The position numbers and the translations under genes were made by a program. Under the pieces are notes generated by a model that worked only from the letters and a program-made list of their open reading frames with translations, made no database searches and was not told the origin of the DNA. Positions 7,254 through 13,126 of a DNA stretch of 13,126 bases are shown here, one piece after another (within the stretch, counting starts at the first letter, position 1; every line of letters starts with the position of its first letter). Source of the DNA: Afipia sp. (lineage in GTDB: Bacteria > Pseudomonadota > Alphaproteobacteria > Rhizobiales > Xanthobacteraceae); the NCBI GenBank assembly GCA_020056155.1, contig JAGVII010000105.1, positions 1 to 13,126 on the forward strand. The letters are read 5' to 3'.

Positions 7254-8177
7254 ATGTGGCCGCGACAGCGTGGGGCCGCGATTATTCTGGCCATGTTGAC
7301 ACTGATGCTGGTTGCCGGCATTTCGTCTTTTGTCATCAGGAACTATGGGGCAGCGGTGGCGTCGATCAGCGGGCGACACGATCAAGCACAGGCCCGGTTG
7401 CTCGCGCGCGGTGCCGTCGACTGGGCGCGTAATGTGCTTGCAGAGGACGCCCGAACCGCCGGCACGATTGATCACTACAACGAGATTTGGGCAACCCGTG
7501 TTCCCCCGACTCCTGTCGAGGAAGGCGAAGTGGGGGGCGAACTGGACGAATTGTCTGGCCACTTTGACATTAACGGTTTGGTACGTGCGGGGACAGTCGA
7601 TCAGGATCAGGTAGCGGTGTTCGGACGCTTGTTGACTGAGATTGGCATTTCCCCCAACACGGCTGCTGGCCTGACAACCGCATTGGTTGCCTGGATCAAG
7701 AGCGGCGCTGTGGCGGGCGGTGCTGATTCGGGAGCCGCAGGTGGCATAATGGCAGGCACAAAGTCTACTGGCGCGCTTCTTGTTGATGTCGACGAACTAA
7801 AGCAGGCCCCCGGCTTCACTGTGGAACTTGTCAATCGTTTGCAGCCGTTTGTGGTGGCGCTACCGACGACGGCGCCGCTTAACGTCAATACTGCGAGTGC
7901 GGAGGTGCTGGCAGCTGTCGTGCCGGGCCTGCAAATCGATCAAGCGCGAATTCTGGTGGCGCAGCGTCAATCTGTACCATTCAATGACATAAACAATGAC
8001 TTCGCGGCACGGCTGCCCAAGGGCGCTACGATGTCTGGCAAAGTGCCCTTGGCGGTCAAAGGGCGCTATTTTCTAGCGTCGGTTCGTGCGCGATATGGGC
8101 AGGCGACCACGCGCATGCAAGTTCTTCTTGACCGACAGAACAGGTGGTCGGAAATTGTCTGGCAGAAACTACTATGA
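7254..8177 (+). CDS. gspK: Type II secretion system minor pseudopilin GspK
   Basis: GspK is the large minor pseudopilin that caps the I-J-K tip complex. Starting at the ATG at 7254, one base after the gspJ stop, it has 307 residues. The leader MWPRQRG is followed by the hydrophobic AAIILAMLTLMLVAGISSFV, without Glu at position 5, which is normal for GspK. After QARLLARGAVDWARNVL comes the T2SSK domain, with GHFDINGLV (102-110) and PLNVNTASAEVLAAVVPGL (208-226), a classic GspK hallmark. An earlier in-frame ATG at 7197 would bury the leader behind about 19 residues and overlap gspJ, so it is unlikely. The stretch 146-175, where GspK usually has an acidic W-x-D-x-D and GAED-type segment, is instead Gly/Ala-rich (see findings). 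The 3' end overlaps gspL by 4 bp. Confidence 0.95.
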   Translation: MWPRQRGAAIILAMLTLMLVAGISSFVIRNYGAAVASISGRHDQAQARLLARGAVDWARNVLAEDARTAGTIDHYNEIWATRVPPTPVEEGEVGGELDELSGHFDINGLVRAGTVDQDQVAVFGRLLTEIGISPNTAAGLTTALVAWIKSGAVAGGADSGAAGGIMAGTKSTGALLVDVDELKQAPGFTVELVNRLQPFVVALPTTAPLNVNTASAEVLAAVVPGLQIDQARILVAQRQSVPFNDINNDFAARLPKGATMSGKVPLAVKGRYFLASVRARYGQATTRMQVLLDRQNRWSEIVWQKLL

Positions 8178-9394
8178 GTACTATGTTGCGAGTATACGTC
8201 GACAGCTTGTGGCCGACACAATCCAAGACCCGATGGGTGTTGTTGGCTGCGGACGGATCGTCGCTTCAAGATGGCGAGTCGGAGCCACGATACTGGCCAG
8301 AGTCCGACGACTGTGAAGCCGTCATCTCTGGCGACCAAGCTGTTTGGCACCACGTGCGTGTGCCGGAGAGATTGCCGCGTGGTGAGTTTAATCGTGTCTT
8401 GGTTAATGCGCTCGAGGAGAAACTGATCGAGGAACCTGACCGCCAGCATCTGACCGTGACGAATCGACGCGATGGCGAGGCCGGGGTGCTGGTGATTGCC
8501 CGAAAGCGCCTTCGAGATATCGTCACCCAGTTTGCCTCCGTTGAGCGGCCCCTATCCCGAGCGTACAGCGAGTTGCAAATGGCGCCAGTTGGCGCAGGCG
8601 AATGGCATATGGCACTCATGGGTAATTCAGCCATCCTGCGGCGGCACGATTACGACGGTATTTCACTGGATGGTTGTGATGATGGTCTATCTCCACCACC
8701 CCTGTTACAGACAGTCGTGGGGTCATCCAAGAACGGGGATGACGTCGCTTTGCGTTTGATCGTTCATGGAATCACGGAAGTTCCCATGCCGGATGTTGGC
8801 GCGTGGGCTAACGCTATCGGCATGGAAGTGCGACCGGGTGCACCGTATCGATGGTATGCGCCCGCTGGCGAGGTTACCAACCTGCTGCATGGAGAGTTTG
8901 CTCCGGCACATCGCCATCGGGCATGGCTCGGAAGCATCCGGCCAGCGCTTTGGCTGGCGGTGGCGATCGTGGTGGCCGACATTCTGGTGAGCGCGCTTCA
9001 GGTGGGATGGCTACGGTATCAGCTTGGTGAGGCACAGGGGCGTATCGTCTCAATGTTTCAAAATGCCATCCCGAACACCCCAGCGGTCGCGCCTGTCGCC
9101 CAGACAATACGACAACTTGACACCTTGCGTTCTCCATTGGGCTTACTGCGTACGGATGATGCTTTGGTAATGATTGCGAGCGTGGCAGACAGCATGGGTA
9201 CCGATGGACGCGATCGCATTCAGCAGATGCGTTTTGAGGAAGGCGTTCTACAGGTCACACTGGCATCGAGCAACGGTGATGGCATGGACTTGGATGCGCT
9301 CGGGCGTCAACTTGATATCCGTGGATTTAGCGCGATACCGAAGGCGACTGATGATGGCACTTCGGTGCTTATCGTTCGTGGGAAACTGAAATGA
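8174..9394 (+). CDS. gspL: Type II secretion system assembly platform protein GspL
   Basis: GspL is a bitopic inner-membrane protein. Its actin-like cytoplasmic domain recruits GspE and its periplasmic domain pairs with GspM. From the ATG at 8174, which overlaps the gspK stop as ATGA, the product has 406 residues. It has a long soluble N-terminal part (about 1-250, with WHHVRVPERLPRGEFNRVL near 58-76 and EWHMALMGNSAILRR near 143-157), one membrane segment (about 255-277, around ALWLAVAIVVADILVSAL), and a periplasmic C-terminal domain (about 290-406) with a ferredoxin-like beta-alpha pattern (LQVTLASS, then VLIVRGKLK). Length and order match the family (about 380-420). A slightly later ATG at 8183 is also possible. 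Sequence conservation in GspL is weak, so position between gspK and gspM weighs heavily. Confidence 0.93.
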   Translation: MSTMLRVYVDSLWPTQSKTRWVLLAADGSSLQDGESEPRYWPESDDCEAVISGDQAVWHHVRVPERLPRGEFNRVLVNALEEKLIEEPDRQHLTVTNRRDGEAGVLVIARKRLRDIVTQFASVERPLSRAYSELQMAPVGAGEWHMALMGNSAILRRHDYDGISLDGCDDGLSPPPLLQTVVGSSKNGDDVALRLIVHGITEVPMPDVGAWANAIGMEVRPGAPYRWYAPAGEVTNLLHGEFAPAHRHRAWLGSIRPALWLAVAIVVADILVSALQVGWLRYQLGEAQGRIVSMFQNAIPNTPAVAPVAQTIRQLDTLRSPLGLLRTDDALVMIASVADSMGTDGRDRIQQMRFEEGVLQVTLASSNGDGMDLDALGRQLDIRGFSAIPKATDDGTSVLIVRGKLK

Positions 9395-9882
9395 AGACGT
9401 GGCGCGCCATCGCGTTGTTCAAACTCTGGTGGCAGGTGCGTCCGTCACGCGAACAGAATGCTGCCAAACTCGGACTTATTGTCTTGGCTATCCTTTTGTC
9501 GGCTTGGGTTTGGACGTCGTTGAGGGCCGAACGAGTTCATTTGCGGGGCCGCGTGGCAGATGCAGAAGCGCAGGTCAAGGAAGTCCAGGATGACTTGGCG
9601 GAAATGCAGCGTCTGCGTGGTGAGGTCATTCCTCCCCAGCTATCGTCGCAGGCGCTCGTTCCGGCGATAACAAACTCGCTTGTTGCACGGAAACTGGATC
9701 TGTCTGTAGCGGTCGTGGACGCCGATAGACTACGAGTACAGGGTATGGCGGGATTTGACGATGTGGTCCAGTGGTTTGGCTCGATTCAACGGGATTATCG
9801 ATTGAGAGTAATAACCCTGATTGCTACCAGACAGGGGACGAGTGTGAAGGTCGATGTCGTCCTTGGGGTCGCCGGGAAGTGA
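9391..9882 (+). CDS. gspM: Type II secretion system assembly platform protein GspM
   Basis: GspM is a small bitopic inner-membrane protein that stabilises GspL and helps position the platform. The 163-residue product has a short cytoplasmic N-terminus with PSREQNAAKL (18-27), a common GspM pattern before the membrane helix. One membrane segment lies at about 26-44, followed by a charged likely coiled coil (about 46-78) and a small alpha/beta domain (about 85-160, with SLVARKLDLSVAVVDADRLRV and FDDVVQWFGSIQRDY). The length agrees with the family (about 160). It overlaps gspL by 4 bp (ATGA) and gspN by 4 bp (GTGA). Confidence 0.94.
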   Translation: MKTWRAIALFKLWWQVRPSREQNAAKLGLIVLAILLSAWVWTSLRAERVHLRGRVADAEAQVKEVQDDLAEMQRLRGEVIPPQLSSQALVPAITNSLVARKLDLSVAVVDADRLRVQGMAGFDDVVQWFGSIQRDYRLRVITLIATRQGTSVKVDVVLGVAGK

Positions 9883-10637
9883 AGCGGGCTCTGGCAGCAC
9901 TGCTAACTGTCGTCGTTGTGCTCGTGTGGCAAACTCCTGCAACCATCGTCGATTCTGGACTCGGTTGGGCAAGCTCCGGTACGTTGCGCCTCACTCATGC
10001 GGACGGCACACTGTGGTCCGGTAAGGGTATCGTGATGGGACTCGATTCGACCACTGATGGATGGCAACCCTGGATGGCGACGGAGTGGTCTCTCAACAGC
10101 CGGCATGCACTTGGGGGCAAGCTTGGTTGGGATATTACGTCTGGACACGTTCCGGTAATGAACTTGAGCATCGGACTTGGTGGCGTTGAACTTAGCCAAC
10201 TTCGCCTTCGCGGTCCCGCGCGTTTCCTTCTGGGGGCGATCCCGCACAGCTTGGGACGCGCTGGATGGAAGGGAGACATCGTTGCAGAGTCCCCTCGTTT
10301 TCGTTGCTCCTGGCATATGTACTGTGATGGCCACCTGGATCTGACCTGGATTGGTGCGGTGAGCGAGTTGTTACCCGGAGAAGCTCTTGGGGACTACAAA
10401 TTAGCGATTGATGGTTCTTCCGGTAGCGAGATTCTGTTTCACGTGCAAACGCTTGACGGGCCCATACGTGTCGAGGGTCAGGGACGGTGGAAGACCGATG
10501 GCCCTCTGGTTTTCGATGGTACTATCAAAGGCAATGCGGCGCTTTTGCAACGGCTTCCGAGCGTCGCTGGGCCGTGGGTGCGTCCTTCGGCTGAGCCGGG
10601 AACGTGGAATGTGGCGATACGTCAGGAACGTGGTTGA
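9879..10637 (+). CDS. gspN: Type II secretion system protein GspN
   Basis: GspN is an accessory inner-membrane protein found in only part of T2SS operons; its exact role is unsettled. I start it at the GTG at 9879, which overlaps the gspM stop as GTGA, giving 252 residues. An ATG at 9771 in the same frame would run about 110 bp inside gspM and give no credible N-terminus. The product has an N-terminal signal-anchor (about 4-19, LAALLTVVVVLVW), then a soluble beta-rich periplasmic domain with repeated G-x-L-x-W/L strands. It contains a Cys pair C143 and C149 (FRCSWHMYC) followed by DGHLDLTW. This Cys-Cys then G-x-L/D-L-x-W pattern is typical of T2SSN proteins and may form a disulfide. It is the last gene of the operon. 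Confidence 0.92.
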   Translation: MKRALAALLTVVVVLVWQTPATIVDSGLGWASSGTLRLTHADGTLWSGKGIVMGLDSTTDGWQPWMATEWSLNSRHALGGKLGWDITSGHVPVMNLSIGLGGVELSQLRLRGPARFLLGAIPHSLGRAGWKGDIVAESPRFRCSWHMYCDGHLDLTWIGAVSELLPGEALGDYKLAIDGSSGSEILFHVQTLDGPIRVEGQGRWKTDGPLVFDGTIKGNAALLQRLPSVAGPWVRPSAEPGTWNVAIRQERG

Positions 10638-10639
10638 GA

Positions 10640-10659
10640 CGCCAGAATGTTATCTGGCG
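10640..10659. terminator. Stem-loop between the convergent gspN and sugar transferase genes
   Basis: A perfect 7-bp inverted repeat, CGCCAGA and TCTGGCG, flanks the 6-base loop ATGTTA. It starts 2 bases after the gspN stop and ends 15 bases before the sugar transferase stop on the other strand. The position fits a shared terminator for convergent transcripts. Neither strand shows a T-run after the stem, so it may be a weak terminator or an RNA 3'-end stabiliser instead. A chance repeat is unlikely but cannot be excluded. Confidence 0.5.
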
Positions 10660-10674
10660 GATCGACCGTAAACA

Positions 10675-12084
10675 TCAGTAAGCGTTCTTGTCTTTCAGCA
10701 CGACAAGGACCGTTTTCAGAATGATGTCGATATCAAGTCGGAGTGACCAGTTGCGCAGATACTCGAGATCGTAATCAATTCGCTTCTGCATTTTGTCGAC
10801 GGTTTCAGTTTCTCCCCGGTACCCATTGACCTGTGCCCAGCCGGTAATGCCCGGTTTCACCTTGTGGCGCACCATGTAGCTGGTGACCAGTTTGCGGTAC
10901 ATCTCGTTGTGCGCGACGGCATGTGGGCGTGGCCCGACAATGCTCATGCGTCCTTGCAGGACATTGATGAACTGGGGCAACTCGTCAAGTGATGTTCTGC
11001 GAAGAAATGCGCCCAGAGGCGTTATTCGCTGGTCACCCTGCCGAGCTTGCTGGATGTTGCCACCATCTTCGCAAACCTTCATGGATCGGAATTTGTAAAC
11101 GATAATTTCTTCGCCTCCGAGGCCGTAGCGCCGTTGTTTGAAGATCATTGGCCCGGGAGATCCCAGCTTGACGGCAATGCCGATGGCTAGCATGATCGGT
11201 AGGAGCATGACGAGAATCAAGGATGCCAGTACGATGTCGCTGATGCGCTTGATTAATCCATTGACACCTGTGAAGGGCGTCTCGCAGACGGCCACTACCG
11301 GGGTGCCGCCAATCGAATCCATCCTGCCCTGAATCAAGTCGGTGACGAAGGTGTCCGGTACGAAATAGATGGATGCCGTTGTATCCCTCAGGTCGTCTAG
11401 GATTCGCAGGATGCGAGGCTGGGTAGCCATTGGCAACGACAAGTAGATTCGGTCAACGTTATGATCTTTCACATACTGTGGAAGTTCGTTGAGTGTGCCG
11501 AGCAGCGGGAACTCGATCCGATGGGGGATTCGATGGTCGATTCTGTCGTCGAAGAAGCCTAGCACCTTGGTTGGTGTATAACGACTTTCCCTGATGCGAT
11601 CAGCCAAGGCAAGTCCCTGATTGTTCATCCCTGCGATGATGGCGTGCTTAGGTCCGCCTTGAAGTCCACCGAGCAGGGGCAATGTCGCGCGAAATCCCAA
11701 GTGAGCAACCAATTGGCTGAGTGGGGCGAGCCATAGCCACATCTTGATTTCGTCAGTGTCGAATACGCCGAGATAATGGCTTGCATAGCCAAAGAACAGC
11801 AGGAGAGCTGCTATCGTGATCCATCCTAGAAGAATCTCTCCGGCCATGCGCCAGATCGACAACTGTAGGCGTGCCGGGCCGGGGAAGCTGAGAGAGAAGA
11901 CGATCAGCGAAAGTATCCAAAACGGGGGGGTAATTGCCCCTTCGGCGTACAGGGCGACGGCCCACAAGGAAAGCAGCAGAACCAATGGATCGAGCAGGGA
12001 CTCGATTACTGTGATTAGGTTGCGTCTTTCGATCGACAGACCTACGGCCCGTCGAATTCTGATCGGCGCGAGGCGTTCAGCCAC
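10675..12084 (-). CDS. Undecaprenyl-phosphate sugar phosphotransferase (WcaJ-type exopolysaccharide initiating enzyme)
   Basis: This enzyme transfers a hexose-1-phosphate, probably glucose-1-phosphate, from a UDP-sugar to undecaprenyl phosphate, the first step of exopolysaccharide repeat-unit assembly at the inner membrane. The GTG start at 12084 gives 469 residues and has AGGA 6 bases upstream; a TTG at 12108 is less likely. The N-terminal part has about four hydrophobic segments (about 25-47, 53-68, 82-105, 115-138). A central nucleotide-fold domain follows (about 146-260, starting HAIIAGMNNQG). Next comes a hydrophobic segment (about 282-305) and the C-terminal transferase domain with GSPGPMIFKQRRYG (308-321), KFRSMK (331-336), the catalytic-type SLDELPQ (365-371), VGPRPHAVAHNEMY (383-396) and KPGITGWAQVNGYRGET (410-426). 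The HAVAHNEMY variant points to the WcaJ/glucose subgroup. It overlaps the regulator gene by 8 bp. EpsB or WcaJ would be the usual label, but substrate specificity is inferred. Confidence 0.93.
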   Translation of the reverse strand: MAERLAPIRIRRAVGLSIERRNLITVIESLLDPLVLLLSLWAVALYAEGAITPPFWILSLIVFSLSFPGPARLQLSIWRMAGEILLGWITIAALLLFFGYASHYLGVFDTDEIKMWLWLAPLSQLVAHLGFRATLPLLGGLQGGPKHAIIAGMNNQGLALADRIRESRYTPTKVLGFFDDRIDHRIPHRIEFPLLGTLNELPQYVKDHNVDRIYLSLPMATQPRILRILDDLRDTTASIYFVPDTFVTDLIQGRMDSIGGTPVVAVCETPFTGVNGLIKRISDIVLASLILVMLLPIMLAIGIAVKLGSPGPMIFKQRRYGLGGEEIIVYKFRSMKVCEDGGNIQQARQGDQRITPLGAFLRRTSLDELPQFINVLQGRMSIVGPRPHAVAHNEMYRKLVTSYMVRHKVKPGITGWAQVNGYRGETETVDKMQKRIDYDLEYLRNWSLRLDIDIILKTVLVVLKDKNAY

Positions 12085-12865
12085 GATTATTCCTGTTCGA
12101 TTGCGCAAACGTCGATACGGCCTGCGCTCGGTTTATAACGTCAAGCTTTCGGAAGATGCGCTGGAGATGATTCTTGACAGTAAATTCGCTAATGTCGAGG
12201 ATCATGCCGATCTCGTGATTGGTCTTGCCCTTCCTGACCCAGTCCATGATTTCCACTTCTCGACTGGTCAACCCCTTGTCAACGACCTCATCGTGCTGAG
12301 CGGACTGATCCGATTGATGCTGTGCGGGAAGATGCGTGACCTGCCTCAGCGCGGTATCGATGTAGGGGAGAAGCATTTCGAGTCGCTTGCCACACGCGAC
12401 GGGTATTTCATCCGAGTGCAGTGTCACATACAGGCAGTCATGACGGCCACGCTGATCCCTGATGCCGTGCACGAGGGCAGAACGCATCCCGCGTAAGGTC
12501 GGGTGCAAGATTCCTTGTGTTCCCGGAGTCTCATGAGGGACTCCTTGTCTGTAAGTCACGGCGAACGGGTTTGAGCCTTGCTTGATCCAGCGGTCAAAAA
12601 GACTGCGAATAAGCGGCGACACATCGATTCCGGCCAGATCGGTCGTACGTACGCCGGGCAAGGTCGAAATGATGTCGTAGTGAATCAAGCCAAGAGAGAA
12701 GTCTCCCCAAGCGGCAATGAGTACCTCATGTGGCACGAAATATTGCAGGTCTCCCTGTAGCCAGAGGAGCAGTTGAAAGTGACGCTTGACCGCCAATGAC
12801 TCCTGTGCGACTCGCAGGAAGCGCTGTTGATCTTCAAGAAGATTGTCAGCGGATGCCGCGAACAT
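12077..12865 (-). CDS. epsA: LuxR-family transcriptional regulator, EpsA-like (exopolysaccharide / PEP-CTERM associated)
   Basis: The 262-residue product ends in a LuxR-type helix-turn-helix: LTSREVEIMDWVRKGKTNHE (199-218), then ISEFTVKNHLQRIFRKLDV (225-243), with the E-I at the first helix and T-V-K-N-H recognition helix intact. The N-terminal about 170 residues, beginning DNLLEDQQRFLRVAQESLAV and including LLLWLQGDLQYFVPHEVLI (32-50) and AWGDF, resemble from memory the EpsA regulators that sit beside exopolysaccharide and exosortase B loci of betaproteobacteria. They do not look like an autoinducer-binding or phospho-receiver domain. The ligand is unknown. The gene lies directly upstream of the sugar transferase, with an 8-bp overlap (GTGGCTGA), so the two are very likely co-transcribed. 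The ATG at 12865 has no strong ribosome binding site but gives a family-like N-terminus. The HTH call is firm; the EpsA subfamily name is less so. Confidence 0.83.
   Translation of the reverse strand: MFAASADNLLEDQQRFLRVAQESLAVKRHFQLLLWLQGDLQYFVPHEVLIAAWGDFSLGLIHYDIISTLPGVRTTDLAGIDVSPLIRSLFDRWIKQGSNPFAVTYRQGVPHETPGTQGILHPTLRGMRSALVHGIRDQRGRHDCLYVTLHSDEIPVACGKRLEMLLPYIDTALRQVTHLPAQHQSDQSAQHDEVVDKGLTSREVEIMDWVRKGKTNHEIGMILDISEFTVKNHLQRIFRKLDVINRAQAVSTFAQSNRNNRG
12091..12094 (-). promoter_or_regulatory. Ribosome binding site deciding the GTG start of the sugar transferase
   Basis: On the - strand, AGGA lies 6 bases before the GTG at 12084, inside the last codons of the regulator gene. This spacing supports the GTG over the further upstream TTG at 12108. 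Confidence 0.6.
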
Positions 12866-13126
12866 GGCAGATCACAAAGTTCCCTAGATGAAGCGCCAAA
12901 TCGCGGGGCGTTCCTGGACGAACACGGCGCGCGACGCACGCTGGACAATCACATGCGGTGACAAATTCCTCGTCGAGGCACAATGTATTATTGTTCCAGT
13001 CATGGTTTGCCAGCAGCCTCTGAATAGGCGCGAAAGCCCGAGAAATCAACCGCTCAATGCTAGCAGATGGCGCATGAATAGACAATCGAGCCCCAGTGAT
13101 CTCCTGCTCGTGCTTTGCGTAATTCG
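12846..13126 (-). CDS. Possible 3' end of an unrecognised gene running off the right edge
   Basis: A - strand reading frame is open from the right window edge to a TGA at 12846-12848, coding about 92 residues with no visible required start. It contains ERLISRAFAPIQRLLANHDW and a small cysteine cluster CDCPAC. I do not recognise the family. If real, its end would overlap the start of the regulator gene by 20 bp, consistent with a co-transcribed upstream gene. Codon third positions show no strong bias, and 280 bp of open frame can occur by chance at this GC, so this may instead be plain intergenic DNA carrying the promoter of the regulator. No other gene, RNA or repeat apart from the palindrome was seen in 12866-13126. 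Confidence 0.22.
   Translation of the reverse strand, partial: NYAKHEQEITGARLSIHAPSASIERLISRAFAPIQRLLANHDWNNNTLCLDEEFVTACDCPACVARRVRPGTPRDLALHLGNFVICHVRGIR
12977..12997. promoter_or_regulatory. Imperfect 21-bp palindrome upstream of the LuxR-type regulator
   Basis: The + strand reads GG, C, ACAAT, then a 5-base GTATT spacer, then ATTGT, T, CC. The 5-bp arms are perfect, and the outer GG/CC pair again after one mismatch. The site lies about 112 bp upstream of the regulator start. LuxR-type proteins bind inverted repeats of about this size, so it could be an operator for the regulator itself or for another factor. No clear sigma-70 promoter was found next to it. Confidence 0.3.

Noticed and set aside
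11816..12496. 226-codon + strand frame across the regulator and sugar transferase genes
   Set aside because: It runs antisense to two genes with intact catalytic and HTH motifs, and its product shows no coherent domain.
13036..13064. Candidate sigma-70 promoter for the regulator on the - strand (TTGATT, 17-base spacer, TATTCA)
   Set aside because: It matches only 4 of 6 and 3 of 6 consensus bases. Such matches are expected by chance in a region of this size.
1..13126. CRISPR arrays, tRNA or rRNA genes, insertion sequences, attachment sites
   Set aside because: No regularly spaced repeats, no cloverleaf-type sequence, and no transposase motifs or terminal inverted repeats were seen. Coding density is nearly complete on known genes.

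Overview
This window comes from a Gram-negative proteobacterium. It holds a complete core type II secretion system (T2SS) operon on the + strand (about 31-10637). A convergent two-gene exopolysaccharide module follows on the - strand (12865-10675). The - strand regulator resembles the EpsA family that accompanies PEP-CTERM/exosortase B loci. That family, the presence of gspN and the moderately high GC (high 50s by eye) suggest a betaproteobacterium, perhaps of the Nitrosomonadales type. This placement is inference and cannot be proved here.

T2SS operon, in order: gspC (inner-membrane connector), gspD (outer-membrane secretin), gspE (assembly ATPase), gspF (platform membrane protein), gspG (major pseudopilin), gspH, gspI, gspJ and gspK (minor pseudopilins), gspL and gspM (assembly platform), gspN (accessory). 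The genes are packed tightly. C-D is 3 bp apart. D-E, E-F and F-G are each exactly 12 bp apart. From H onward genes overlap or nearly touch (ATGA or GTGA overlaps at I-J, K-L, L-M and M-N; 14 bp at H-I), so translational coupling is likely. GspE powers GspF/L/M/C to build a GspG pseudopilus tipped by H-I-J-K, which pushes folded periplasmic proteins through GspD. The prepilin peptidase (gspO), pilotin (gspS) and gspA/B are not in the window and must be encoded elsewhere if used.

A 7-bp GC-rich hairpin lies in the 37-bp gap between the convergent gspN and sugar transferase genes and could end transcription from one or both sides.

On the - strand, a LuxR-type regulator (EpsA-like) is followed, with an 8-bp overlap, by a WcaJ-type polyprenyl glycosylphosphotransferase that would start exopolysaccharide repeat units on undecaprenyl phosphate. 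Upstream of the regulator, 12866-13126 contains an imperfect 21-bp palindrome and a reading frame open to the right edge that I do not recognise.

Overall the window is mostly conventional. The points worth a second look are a Ser/Thr-rich insert in the GspD N3 domain, a GspK that seems to lack the usual acidic segment, a PDZ-less GspC, G-tracts in gspF and the sugar transferase gene, and the palindrome upstream of the regulator. I saw no sign of a wholly new multi-gene system.
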